A DNA stretch of 22,513 nt, taken from Bacteroidales bacterium (GTDB lineage Bacteria; Bacteroidota; Bacteroidia; Bacteroidales; UBA932). This document shows, one piece after another, positions 6,499-14,132 of this stretch. The notes below the pieces were generated by a model, which did not search any database, was not told where the DNA came from, and worked only from the letters and a program-made list of their open reading frames with translations. The first letter of the stretch is position 1, and every line of letters begins with the position of its first letter. A program made the translations under genes and the position numbers. The DNA lies in assembly GCA_016293535.1 (NCBI GenBank), contig JAEDEB010000034.1, positions 1 through 22,513 on the forward strand. Reading direction: 5' to 3'.

Positions 6499-7724
6499 AT
6501 CTCGCGCATGAACGCTTCGAACAGGGCCTTGTGTGAGCCGCAGAAGATGACATGGTGGTTGCCGATAGGGTTTCGGAGGAAGTAGTCTGAAAGCACATCG
6601 GGATTCTTCATCTGAAGAAGTACCTGAGTTCGGCAGAGATCCCGCCCGTACTGGTTCTCCAGCAGTTCAGCCTCCTCGCAGAACACACGGCTGAGGTCGG
6701 CGGATGTCTTGAAGAGGGTAACACCGCCCTTGGCCAGCTCACCGTGGATGGCAACGCCTATTCCCGACTCGAAATGCGTGTCATAGGAGTACCTCTCGAC
6801 CATATTGAACGGTACAGTGCAGTGCGCGAGCAGCATCTTTCCTGTGCTCGGGTCAATCTGTGACGGGTTCGCCTGAAAGCCGCTGCATCCGGTGAGCGCA
6901 TTGCCAATGACCATCGAGAGCAGCGCCGGGACATCTCCCTCGCAGGCGGAAGGAATACCTTCGGCATTGAGAAGGGCGAGTGCAAGGCAGCCTGTATTTC
7001 CAAGGGTATCGAGAAGGTCGAAGCAGCGTATGGTCAGTCCCGAGAGGCCGTACCTGCTGATTATCTCCCGGAGTGCGGAATAGATGCCTATTGCTCCTTC
7101 GACGTACTTTCTGACAGCGGCAGGAGCATCTTTCCGGAGACCTTCTATAATCGCTGAAGCCGGCTCCGGCAGGGGAGTGCCGCAGGTCTTCCCAGACAGC
7201 TCTATGAGTTCCCTGATATCTATATCCAGAAGTTCTATTCCCAGCTTCTCTGCTACTGCCGTCTTGTCCGGCTGGCTTGCGATGAGCCAGTCCGACGGTT
7301 TGCCTATGATGCCGAGCTTCTGCCCGTCAAGGCTTCTTCTTGCCCGTGAGACCTTGGCCAGGGTGTCAAGCCTTCCTGCGATATACTGCGCGCTGCCGTG
7401 CAGGACTTCGCCCCTGCGCCCGTTCTGATTGAGGAAGGAGAGAATCTCCAGTGAGGCGGCAAGAGAGTTGCTCTTGCCAGAGGTCAGAAGCAGGATGTTG
7501 CCGGACAGGGTAGGGAAGACTTCCCTGAAGAGCCCTTCGGAGCCTCCGGTCCGGATGAAGATGACATCCAGGTCGCTCTTGCCGTATGAGGAGAAATCAT
7601 CGCCACGGAAGTCGAACCCGTAACCGAGAACAGTTTCGATGGATGACAGGAATTCAAGTGTGACCGCATCCACAGCCGATTTGTCGTGCAGGGATGATGT
7701 AAGTGTATACAGAGCGATATTCAT
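6495..7724 (-). CDS. L-fucose/arabinose isomerase-like protein
   Basis: The 409-residue protein resembles the FucI/AraA-like superfamily of ketol isomerases, cytosolic enzymes that interconvert aldoses and ketoses with a divalent metal. The strongest signs are ACEGDVPALLSMVIGNALTG at about 260-279, the Glu/Asp segment seen in FucI-like proteins, and GNHHVIFCGSH at about 388-398, the C-terminal His-containing motif. It is shorter than true FucI (about 590 residues) and fits the shorter uncharacterised FucI-like proteins, so the substrate cannot be named. It is the last gene of a minus-strand group with an HNH protein and a tandem HTH protein. The 31-bp gap before it is A+T-rich and holds no clear promoter. 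It is the only carbohydrate-isomerase-type gene seen and has no transporter or kinase beside it. Confidence 0.7.
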   Translation of the reverse strand: MNIALYTLTSSLHDKSAVDAVTLEFLSSIETVLGYGFDFRGDDFSSYGKSDLDVIFIRTGGSEGLFREVFPTLSGNILLLTSGKSNSLAASLEILSFLNQNGRRGEVLHGSAQYIAGRLDTLAKVSRARRSLDGQKLGIIGKPSDWLIASQPDKTAVAEKLGIELLDIDIRELIELSGKTCGTPLPEPASAIIEGLRKDAPAAVRKYVEGAIGIYSALREIISRYGLSGLTIRCFDLLDTLGNTGCLALALLNAEGIPSACEGDVPALLSMVIGNALTGCSGFQANPSQIDPSTGKMLLAHCTVPFNMVERYSYDTHFESGIGVAIHGELAKGGVTLFKTSADLSRVFCEEAELLENQYGRDLCRTQVLLQMKNPDVLSDYFLRNPIGNHHVIFCGSHKALFEAFMREI

Positions 7725-7755
7725 CTTGTTATCCGGTTTTCAGTATTATTGTTGT

Positions 7756-8193
7756 TTATTCTTTAGCATTATCGCGGCCCTGCTTCTGCTGCTCAAGGAA
7801 ACGGACGTACCTGAAGCGGGAACTGTCTATCTCCTTCTGTATCTCTCCTGCCTGGGCCATGATCCGCCTTACTTTTGCCTCGTATTCCTGCGTGAGGGCC
7901 TTCAGGCTGCGCTCCAGCTTCCTCTTCTCCGCTTCAAGTCTGTCAAGCTCCGCCTTCCGGGTGTTCACGAACCTGCGGAACGCCTTCGGGGTCATGTCAG
8001 CCTTGGCAGCGTTGCACTCCCTGCAGAAGCATGCGAGGTTCTCAATGTCGTTGCGTACCTCGCCCTTGCCGAATGAGGCCTGCGCTCTGGTATGGTCCAA
8101 AGTCATCTCGTCGAGGGCCAGAGGACGGCCGCACATCTCGCACCTCCCTCCGGCATTAAGGTACACTTCCTCCCTCTTGGTCCTGCCTGCCAT
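7756..8193 (-). CDS. HNH endonuclease-like protein with coiled coil
   Basis: The 145-residue protein begins with an HNH nuclease fold: CEMC (18-21), LDH (32-34), then NLACFCRECNAAK (52-64) supplying the second zinc pair CxxC (57 and 60) and the terminal N/K residues. The order and spacing match small HNH proteins (two CxxC pairs, DH between). From about residue 77 to 125 a Lys/Glu/Arg-rich stretch with hydrophobic residues every three to four positions predicts a coiled coil. The gene lies 5 bp after the HTH gene stop, so the two are probably co-transcribed. The role could be DNA nicking or cutting linked to replication or defence; nothing in the sequence decides. Confidence 0.8.
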   Translation of the reverse strand: MAGRTKREEVYLNAGGRCEMCGRPLALDEMTLDHTRAQASFGKGEVRNDIENLACFCRECNAAKADMTPKAFRRFVNTRKAELDRLEAEKRKLERSLKALTQEYEAKVRRIMAQAGEIQKEIDSSRFRYVRFLEQQKQGRDNAKE

Positions 8194-8198
8194 GAGCG

Positions 8199-8714
8199 TC
8201 AGTCCTTAGGCTTGATGCTGATGCATACCTGCAGGCCGTAAAGGTCAGCTATGTTGAAAATGTGTGACACGTAGATGTTGTCCTCCACGAACCAGTGACG
8301 GACGGTGTTGTACGTGAGGCCAAGGTCTTTCGCTAGCTGCACCCTTGATACTCCCATCTTTGAGAGGGCCGAATGCAGGAACAGCAGCCTCCGGCACACG
8401 GAGTCCTCCGGAGTCGCTTCCCTTGTCTCGATATTGATCATGACCTTCTCGCTCTTCTTGGTGCTCTTCTTTATCAACTCGAAAGAAAGGTCGTATCCTT
8501 TTCTGTTGATGTAGTCTTCACAATAGCTGAGACGGCAGTCGTCAGCCTTGATCCAATGACCTACGGCTGCCCTGGTGACCTCAAGGGCACGCGCTACGTC
8601 CGCTGCCGTTTCGTGCATGGCGGCAAGGAAGTCAGTGAAGAATTCAAGTCGTCTTCCTGAGGGAATCTCTTTCTCAATCTCTTTTGACAGAGAGGGGGTG
8701 CTTTTCTTTACCAT
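8199..8714 (-). CDS. Tandem helix-turn-helix DNA-binding regulator
   Basis: The 171-residue protein contains two similar HTH units. The first has ADVARALEVTRAAVGHWIKA (about 38-57) and the second VQLAKDLGLTYNTVRHWFVE (about 120-139). Each is followed by a short segment with YCEDYINRKGYDLSFEL or VSHIFNIADLYGLQVCI, so the protein looks like an internal duplication. Two HTH units in one chain fit binding to a DNA inverted repeat. A perfect 14-bp inverted repeat lies in the divergent region just upstream (8806-8875), the obvious candidate operator for autoregulation and for control of the primase operon. It heads a group with the HNH and isomerase-like genes. Confidence 0.8.
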   Translation of the reverse strand: MVKKSTPSLSKEIEKEIPSGRRLEFFTDFLAAMHETAADVARALEVTRAAVGHWIKADDCRLSYCEDYINRKGYDLSFELIKKSTKKSEKVMINIETREATPEDSVCRRLLFLHSALSKMGVSRVQLAKDLGLTYNTVRHWFVEDNIYVSHIFNIADLYGLQVCISIKPKD

Positions 8715-8773
8715 ATCAGAGCTCTGGACGAAAATATAAAGTAAAAAATATTTTCGTTATGTAAAATTTATTC

Positions 8774-8781
8774 TATATTTG
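8774..8781 (+). promoter_or_regulatory. -7 element of the primase operon promoter
   Basis: TATATTTG matches TAnnTTTG exactly. A partial -33 element (TTTC, 8752-8755) lies 18 bp upstream. Transcription would begin near 8788, ahead of the left arm of the inverted repeat, so a bound repressor would sit on the start of the transcript. Confidence 0.6.
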
Positions 8782-8805
8782 CAAAGATTAATTTCACATC
8801 TTCAC

Positions 8806-8875
8806 AAATTTAATTTCGCCTTCATGGCAAATATAGTGAATTATGTGGAATTATTGATGTAGCGAAATTAAATTT
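8806..8875. promoter_or_regulatory. Perfect 14-bp inverted repeat, operator candidate in divergent region
   Basis: AAATTTAATTTCGC at 8806-8819 and its exact reverse complement at 8862-8875 are separated by 42 bp. Centre-to-centre distance is 56 bp, a little over five helical turns, which suits looping or two separate sites. A 13-bp copy (AAATTTAATTTCG) recurs inside the primase gene at 9352-9364. Confidence 0.7.
8828..8835 (-). promoter_or_regulatory. -7 element of the HTH-HNH operon promoter
   Basis: On the minus strand this is TATATTTG, a perfect TAnnTTTG. The right arm of the inverted repeat (8862-8875) lies about where its -33 region and upstream contacts would be. Transcription toward the HTH gene would start near 8821, so its transcript and that of the primase promoter face and overlap each other over about 8788-8821. 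Confidence 0.55.
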
Positions 8876-8910
8876 TACAACACGGGCCTCCGGCCATTTG
8901 TCATTCCGGT

Positions 8911-9837
8911 ATGTCGCAATATTCTGAATCAACCAAGAGGGCTCTGCTCTCGTGCCCAATCACAGATGTCCTTGCTGCTCTGGGCAAGCACGTCGACAAG
9001 CCCTCACGTCGGGGGTTCTACTTTTCGCCTCTCAGGGAGGAGAAGCATCCCTCTTTTCAGATAAATGCCACTGCGAATGTCTGGACCGACTGGGGAACCG
9101 GTGAGAAAGGGGGAGTGATAGATCTTATCTGCCGACTCAAGGCTTGCACCAGGTCCGAAGCCCTTGATTTCCTCGCCTCGATAGTACCTTCTGCCACTCT
9201 GCAATATGAAAATGTTCCCGCGAGAAATGTCCATGGTGACAGGTTTCTGGTCAAGGATGAAGCCGGTCCTCTGCGTTCCCCCGCACTTTTTCGCTATGCC
9301 GGTTCGCGAGGAATCCCTGCAGACCTTGTATCACGATTTTGTGAAGAAGTAAAATTTAATTTCGTTGGCTCAAACCTAAGGATGTTCTCCATTGGCTTCA
9401 GGAACAACTCCGGTGGATACGCTCTCAGGAACGCCATGAAGAGCCGCTGGTCCAAGGTGTCCATGGCACCGATGGACATCACCACCTTCGATTCATCGCT
9501 GATGCCGACCCCTGAACCGTCCTCCTCCTCGGTACTGGTTCTCGAAGGGTTCTTCGACTTCCTGTCCCTTCTGGTGATGGTACCCTCACCGGGAATGGAT
9601 GTGTGCGTGTTGAACTCAGGCTCGATGCTTGGCGTGTCGAAGGCCTATCTCTCCGCACATGGGAAGGTCTACGGTCTTCTTGACAATGATGCCGCAGGGG
9701 ATATATACATGGACCGTATGCGCAGGCTGCTCCCCGACTCGGAGTGTGTCGACTGCCGTGGCCGGTACTCTGAATACAATGACTTGAACGACCTTCTGCT
9801 TGGACGCAGCGGTGTCCGGAAACCCTCCGCCTTCTGA
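8911..9837 (+). CDS. TOPRIM-domain DNA primase (CHC2/DnaG-like)
   Basis: The 308-residue protein follows the plan of primases on Bacteroidales mobile elements. The N-terminus (about 10-92) resembles the CHC2 zinc-binding domain of DnaG (FYFSPLREEKHPSFQI, then VWTDWGTGEKGGVIDLIC), but the cysteines and histidine that hold zinc in DnaG are not at the expected places. A TOPRIM domain follows: the glutamate motif VLVLEGFFDFLSLL at about 208-221 and the DxD motif YGLLDNDAAGD at about 254-264. It would make primers for plasmid or transferred-strand replication. It opens an operon with the DUF3945-like gene 47 bp downstream. The start ATG at 8911 is the first in frame after a leader of about 120 nt. 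Confidence 0.85.
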   Translation: MSQYSESTKRALLSCPITDVLAALGKHVDKPSRRGFYFSPLREEKHPSFQINATANVWTDWGTGEKGGVIDLICRLKACTRSEALDFLASIVPSATLQYENVPARNVHGDRFLVKDEAGPLRSPALFRYAGSRGIPADLVSRFCEEVKFNFVGSNLRMFSIGFRNNSGGYALRNAMKSRWSKVSMAPMDITTFDSSLMPTPEPSSSSVLVLEGFFDFLSLLVMVPSPGMDVCVLNSGSMLGVSKAYLSAHGKVYGLLDNDAAGDIYMDRMRRLLPDSECVDCRGRYSEYNDLNDLLLGRSGVRKPSAF

Positions 9838-9884
9838 TGGTCTCAAGATACACAATCACTATGAACTAATTAAAAGAAACAGCT

Positions 9885-10619
9885 ATGACAGCAGAAGAGA
9901 GAAAGCTCACCAGTTGGGAGCGAAGCAGGCTGGATGCCATGCCATGGGCCAAGTGGCAGGAGAAATTCGGCATCTCGGAGAACGAGATCATAGAGAAGGG
10001 TCTCGGAAAGGATCTTGCCCAGGGGCGCTACACCTCCCTGGTCAGGGTATTCAGCAGTGGTGACGGAGTCCGTCAGGACGGTGATGCGTCCCTCAGGGCC
10101 TATCAGACGACGAAGGACGGAGAGTTCCAGCTCGAGGTCCAGGGTGTGAGGGAGTCACTCTACATCCGCAACGTCTTCGGAAAGGAGATCCCGGAGGAGA
10201 TGCAAAAGGACCTCAGGGAGAGAGGCTCTGCCGGCCCGCTCGACATCAACGGCCGCCAGCAGTATCTGGCGGTCAACCCTAACACCCGTGCCGTGGTCGT
10301 ATGCCCGGCATCATCCCTTGAGAACGAACTCTCAAGACGCAACGAGGTGTTCGGCCATACCCTTTCGGACGACGAGAAGGCGGTACTCGCCAAGGGCGGC
10401 GTCGTGAAGGATGTGGAGATGCTCTACAACGGCAAAACCAACAAGGGAGACATCCATTTCGATGCCTTCCGTCAGTGCCTCTGGTCGGTGGACAAGAACT
10501 TCGCGGAGAAGATAGGCATGAAGAAGGCCGAGACCAACGAGCAGTCGCAGGCTCAGACTGCCAAGAATGCGCAGAAGCAGGAGGAGTCCAACAAGAAGAG
10601 CAAGGGAGTCCATATGTAG
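9885..10619 (+). CDS. DUF3945-like plasmid/conjugation-associated protein
   Basis: The 244-residue protein resembles DUF3945/DUF4099-type proteins common on Bacteroidales conjugative elements and plasmids, whose molecular role is not known. Visible features are an N-terminal charged helical part (MTAEERKLTSWERSRLDAMP), a middle repeat-like segment (FGKEIPEEMQKDLRERG) and a second one near 175-200 (FGHTLSDDEKAVLAKGG and DVEMLYNGK). The C-terminal tail (about 212-244) is Gln/Lys/Glu-rich and probably disordered. The leader AATTAAAAGAAACAGCT before the ATG is the A-rich type Bacteroidales use instead of a Shine-Dalgarno. It follows the primase gene and is followed by a terminator-like hairpin. 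Confidence 0.65.
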   Translation: MTAEERKLTSWERSRLDAMPWAKWQEKFGISENEIIEKGLGKDLAQGRYTSLVRVFSSGDGVRQDGDASLRAYQTTKDGEFQLEVQGVRESLYIRNVFGKEIPEEMQKDLRERGSAGPLDINGRQQYLAVNPNTRAVVVCPASSLENELSRRNEVFGHTLSDDEKAVLAKGGVVKDVEMLYNGKTNKGDIHFDAFRQCLWSVDKNFAEKIGMKKAETNEQSQAQTAKNAQKQEESNKKSKGVHM

Positions 10620-10649
10620 GATGCCCGACATTAAGAATGCTTTCATTAT

Positions 10650-10691
10650 GCGGGAGGGGGAGGATTGTTCCCTTCCCGCATTTCCTTTTAA
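10650..10691 (+). terminator. Rho-independent terminator-like hairpin after the DUF3945-like gene
   Basis: GCGGGAGGGG (10650-10659) pairs with CCCTTCCCGC (10670-10679) over 10 bp with one G-U pair and a 10-nt loop. It is followed by ATTTCCTTTTAA, a moderate T-rich tract. Its presence argues that the downstream large gene begins at 10708 rather than at the in-frame ATGs at 10567 or 10621. Confidence 0.55.
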
Positions 10692-10707
10692 CAACCCTTC
10701 ATTCAAT

Positions 10708-13700
10708 ATGGAAGACAGAGAATCGATAAGGAGTACGATCGATACGGGGAGTATCGTCGTGCGTGAGACGGTAAGTCCCAAATATCACGACAGGACGGTG
10801 ATGAACGCTCGTGAGGCGGATCTGACCGTGGCCTTCGCCGTGGATTTCTCGACGGCAGGGGAGAAGCTCACCCGTGAAGCGGCGGGAGACAGGTATCTAG
10901 CCATCGGCCTGCCGGCAACACCTGAGGCCTGTCGCGATGCAGACTGCATAAGGGATGCCGCCCTTCTGCTCGCAAGACGAACCGAGGGGCAGGGCCCCGT
11001 CAGTCTGAACATAGCCGGAAACGGCCTTGACACCTTGATGAAGGCGGGTGTGTCGCAGGAGGATGCCGACCACTTCATCGCTGGGGTTCTCGGTGTGGCC
11101 ATGTCTATGGGGATGAGCCTAGCCCAGGTTCTCTCGGGAGGACAGAGCGGAATAGACGAGTCGGGAGTGAAGGCAGCGGTGTCTTATGCCCAGAAGGTGA
11201 GGGTGACATGCCCCAGGGGATACCTGTTCAGGGACGGACGTGGTTTCCCCCACTGGAATAGGGACTCTTTTCTCGCGAGATTCAATGACATTCCCTACAG
11301 AAAAGTGCCGGAGACAGGGACGGATGTGAGGGAGCTGATGAATCCCCACGAACGTTCCGACCAGTCTCGGGATTACCGACCGTCACAGGACTCTCCTATG
11401 CTGGGAGCTGTTGCAGGTGATATCCTCGGAGCACCCTACAGGAAGGTGGATCTCTCCGGAGAAGGATTCGAGTTCTTCGCCCCCACGCGGACTTACTCCA
11501 GGGATGGTGTAAAGAACCACCATCCCCGTCCGACGGACAACAGCTGCCTCGCCGTCGCCGTGTCCAGCTGGCTGATGGATGATGGAGAGCACTCTCAGGA
11601 GAACCTGCGCCGAAGGATATCGGAGGTGACCGATCCGCACCGGGTAAGCTCGAATGCCGTGGCCGTTGCCTCGTCCGTCACGGGACTCTATGCCACCGGT
11701 CCGCTTGAGGCCGTAGAACTCTCCCGCACGGTCATACGTGCCTTCGGAAGGAACCCTGAGACGGAGAAGGGCGCGGAGGCTGCCGCATACGCCGTTTTTC
11801 TGGCCTCCCACGGCAGGAACCGCCATGAGATAGACTTCGCCATGGAGATGGACTACGGCATCGACGTGTCTGTCGCACGTGCGGGCATACATGCGGCTGA
11901 GCTGATGTCCCAGGGCGTGAAGGGGAACGTCCTCTCTAACGTCCTGCTGCAGGAGCACGGAGTGCGGTTGGGACAGGAGAGCGGCATCGTGGACGGTGAA
12001 CAGGTTTATAAGCTGGAGGATATCCTTCCACATACATCTGAGATGCGGGAACAGTCGGTGTTGGTCAATGGGGAGCCCATCAAATGGATGGAACCGACTG
12101 GCCGTGCGGATACCCATTCTATGCACTCCCTTCCGCTGGCACTGGCCTGCCTGCAGGACAGTTTCACCTGGGAGGAGACCGTGAGGAAAGCCATCAGGGT
12201 AGGCGGTGACAGCCCCGCTGTCGCCTCCCTCGCGGGTGCGCTCTCGGCAGCTTACTTTGGTGGGGTGCCCGCAGGCATTGCCGACAGGTGCCGGACCCTG
12301 ATGGGAAACGAGCTGTATGAGCCCATGATGCGTTTTGCGGAGAGGGACAGTATCAGGGAAGAGGTACAGAAAGAGCAGCGGACTCCGTTCATAGATGTGC
12401 ATTATTTCTACGGAAGCCCCACCGCTGTTATCCGTAAGGGTGACAAGGATCTGCTGAAGGCAGCTGCTGATGCCGGAATCAATGTCGTCACAGGCAAGGA
12501 ACTCTCACGGATGATGGATCAGGCACGGGAAGGGGAGAGGACTACTCGTCTCGACGGCCACTACGAAGGTATGCGGAGGCTCTATCTGACGGACAAGGGG
12601 CTTGTGAAGGTGACCGATGCGGATATCCCGGGTCTTCCGTCCCTTGAACAGAGGAAGAGAGCATCTCTGCTGTTCAATGACCTCTCGCACTGGTGCCGAG
12701 ACGTCAGGCTCACTCTGGAGAGCAACTGTGGCATCAACGACCCAAGAAACCAGGCCCGGGGCGGCGCGTATCTCTTCCAGAGCGCCTATTACCCAAGGGT
12801 GATGAAGGACCGAATAGAGATCCGGGAGGGGGACCTGCTGGCTGGCGCCGTCAGTATTGACCAGAACACCGGGCTTTTGCGTATCCAGTTCAGCGGTGAT
12901 TACCGGGACGGTGAGTACAGGGAAGCTGATTGGTGCCGTGAGAGGGTCTTCGAACCCTCTCGCATAGTGACACTGAGAAGTGCCGATCTGCCCGGAGACT
13001 GGCGGCAGGAACTGGGTAGGGAGGGTGTCAGTTTCTCCCGTGAGGAACTGCAGTCCCTCGGGAGGCTCCAGCGCAACAGTTCAAGCTACACGGAAGACAT
13101 TGACGGGATCAAGGAATCCATAGCCAGGTTCGTGCTCGATGCGGGAGTTGGAGTGGATGATACGGATAGGGTACTGAACTACGACCGTGCGAACCGTGAT
13201 GTGGCGGAGTTGTGCGCTAACATGTCGAAGGTCATAAGCAACATGGACCATTCCCCTGAGGTTTCCATGCGCAGGCCACAGGGGGATGATATGTTCAATG
13301 CGCTGTCAGCTGTCAATGAGGGTTACAGGGTGGTGAGAAAGGACGGCCTGTATAACCTTGAAGACCGAAAGGGTGGACTGCTGCTGCATAAATGGTATCC
13401 GGAGGTCACTCCGTTTGCAGAGGGGTTCGCAAGGGTAAGGATGGCGGACGGTCTGTGGAACTACGTGGACCATGAGGGAGTGGCACTCCTTCATAACGGC
13501 GTCCAGAAGGCTCAGGCGTTCTCCGAAGGACTTGCCGCCGTATGCAAGGACGGCAGGTGGAACTACATCCGCAAGGATGGGTACACCATAGGAAGGCGTT
13601 GGTTCGAGGATGCCGGTCCGTTTGTTGACGGCAAGGCGACGGTGCAGTATGAAGGCCGTCAGACACGGATAGACCGTGAGGGACGGCTCCAGAATGAAAA

Positions 13701-13728
13701 GAAGAACAACAGGGGATTGGGTATATGA
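10708..13728 (+). CDS. Large fusion protein: SLOG-like domain, ADP-ribosylglycohydrolase-like domain, WG repeats
   Basis: From the ATG at 10708 the protein has 1006 residues. Residues about 98-195 resemble a SLOG Rossmann fold (NIAGNGLDTL, then LSGGQSGIDESGVKAA, then CPRGYLFRDGRG), a family linked to nucleotide and ADP-ribose chemistry. Residues about 230-550 match the ADP-ribosylglycohydrolase fold (LGAVAGDILGAPYR; PTDNSCLAVAVSSWL in place of the usual TDDT motif; GGDSPAVASLAGALSAAYFG in place of GDSDT). About 868-995 hold WG-type repeats (DGLYNLED, DGLWNYVD, DGRWNYIR), predicted to bind partners. The metal-binding motifs are altered, so hydrolase activity is doubtful. It ends overlapping the next gene by 4 bp. 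Longer starts at 10621 or 10567 would run through the hairpin or the previous gene. Confidence 0.75.
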   Translation: MEDRESIRSTIDTGSIVVRETVSPKYHDRTVMNAREADLTVAFAVDFSTAGEKLTREAAGDRYLAIGLPATPEACRDADCIRDAALLLARRTEGQGPVSLNIAGNGLDTLMKAGVSQEDADHFIAGVLGVAMSMGMSLAQVLSGGQSGIDESGVKAAVSYAQKVRVTCPRGYLFRDGRGFPHWNRDSFLARFNDIPYRKVPETGTDVRELMNPHERSDQSRDYRPSQDSPMLGAVAGDILGAPYRKVDLSGEGFEFFAPTRTYSRDGVKNHHPRPTDNSCLAVAVSSWLMDDGEHSQENLRRRISEVTDPHRVSSNAVAVASSVTGLYATGPLEAVELSRTVIRAFGRNPETEKGAEAAAYAVFLASHGRNRHEIDFAMEMDYGIDVSVARAGIHAAELMSQGVKGNVLSNVLLQEHGVRLGQESGIVDGEQVYKLEDILPHTSEMREQSVLVNGEPIKWMEPTGRADTHSMHSLPLALACLQDSFTWEETVRKAIRVGGDSPAVASLAGALSAAYFGGVPAGIADRCRTLMGNELYEPMMRFAERDSIREEVQKEQRTPFIDVHYFYGSPTAVIRKGDKDLLKAAADAGINVVTGKELSRMMDQAREGERTTRLDGHYEGMRRLYLTDKGLVKVTDADIPGLPSLEQRKRASLLFNDLSHWCRDVRLTLESNCGINDPRNQARGGAYLFQSAYYPRVMKDRIEIREGDLLAGAVSIDQNTGLLRIQFSGDYRDGEYREADWCRERVFEPSRIVTLRSADLPGDWRQELGREGVSFSREELQSLGRLQRNSSSYTEDIDGIKESIARFVLDAGVGVDDTDRVLNYDRANRDVAELCANMSKVISNMDHSPEVSMRRPQGDDMFNALSAVNEGYRVVRKDGLYNLEDRKGGLLLHKWYPEVTPFAEGFARVRMADGLWNYVDHEGVALLHNGVQKAQAFSEGLAAVCKDGRWNYIRKDGYTIGRRWFEDAGPFVDGKATVQYEGRQTRIDREGRLQNEKKNNRGLGI

Positions 13729-14117
13729 TCGCAACTTTATTAATAGCCGCAGCTTATGCGCTGCCGGCGCTTCTGGCAAGGAAAAGGAAGATAGGGACAG
13801 GCAAAGCCGTTCTGATGAGCATACTGCTGTCTCCGTTCATAGCGCTGCCGCTGGTCCTTGCGTCAAAGAAGCGGCCAGCGGAAGCAGGCGGTTCCGGCAC
13901 GGCAAGGGAATTGGATGACCCAAAGAAATCCGTCCGGGAAAAGACCGGGGAGGATATGAATGGATACGGATACAAGGAGGGTGGGAGAATCATTAGCGAC
14001 TCCATCATCCTTTCCGAAGCCAAAGACAATGTTTCTCTAGGGCAGAAGGTGCCTCCGGAGAGGCGCCATAGCGTTTCGCCTGCCGGAGAGTCAAAGAGCA
14101 GGTCGGTGCATCTGTAA
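13725..14117 (+). CDS. Small membrane protein, hypothetical (130 aa)
   Basis: The start codon overlaps the stop codon of the large fusion gene (ATGA), so translation is probably coupled. The N-terminus has two hydrophobic segments (about 1-17 and 27-46, MIATLLIAAAYALPALLA and VLMSILLSPFIALPLVLA) separated by a short basic loop (RKRKIGTGK), followed by a hydrophilic, probably cytoplasmic tail of about 80 residues. I do not recognise a family. Coupling to the SLOG/ARH protein suggests it anchors or assists that protein at the inner membrane, but this is inference. It ends 15 bp before the convergent coupling-protein gene, with no terminator visible. Confidence 0.65.
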   Translation: MIATLLIAAAYALPALLARKRKIGTGKAVLMSILLSPFIALPLVLASKKRPAEAGGSGTARELDDPKKSVREKTGEDMNGYGYKEGGRIISDSIILSEAKDNVSLGQKVPPERRHSVSPAGESKSRSVHL

Positions 14118-14132
14118 TCGTCAGTTTGGAAT

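Noticed and set aside
10567..10707. Upstream starts for the SLOG-ARH-WG protein.
   Set aside because: 10567 lies inside the previous gene and gives an Arg-rich leader; 10621 would read through the terminator-like hairpin.
11383..12402. Minus-strand open frame of 339 codons opposite the large fusion gene.
   Set aside because: Its Pro/His/Arg-rich product reflects the G+C-rich codon pattern of the true gene on the other strand.
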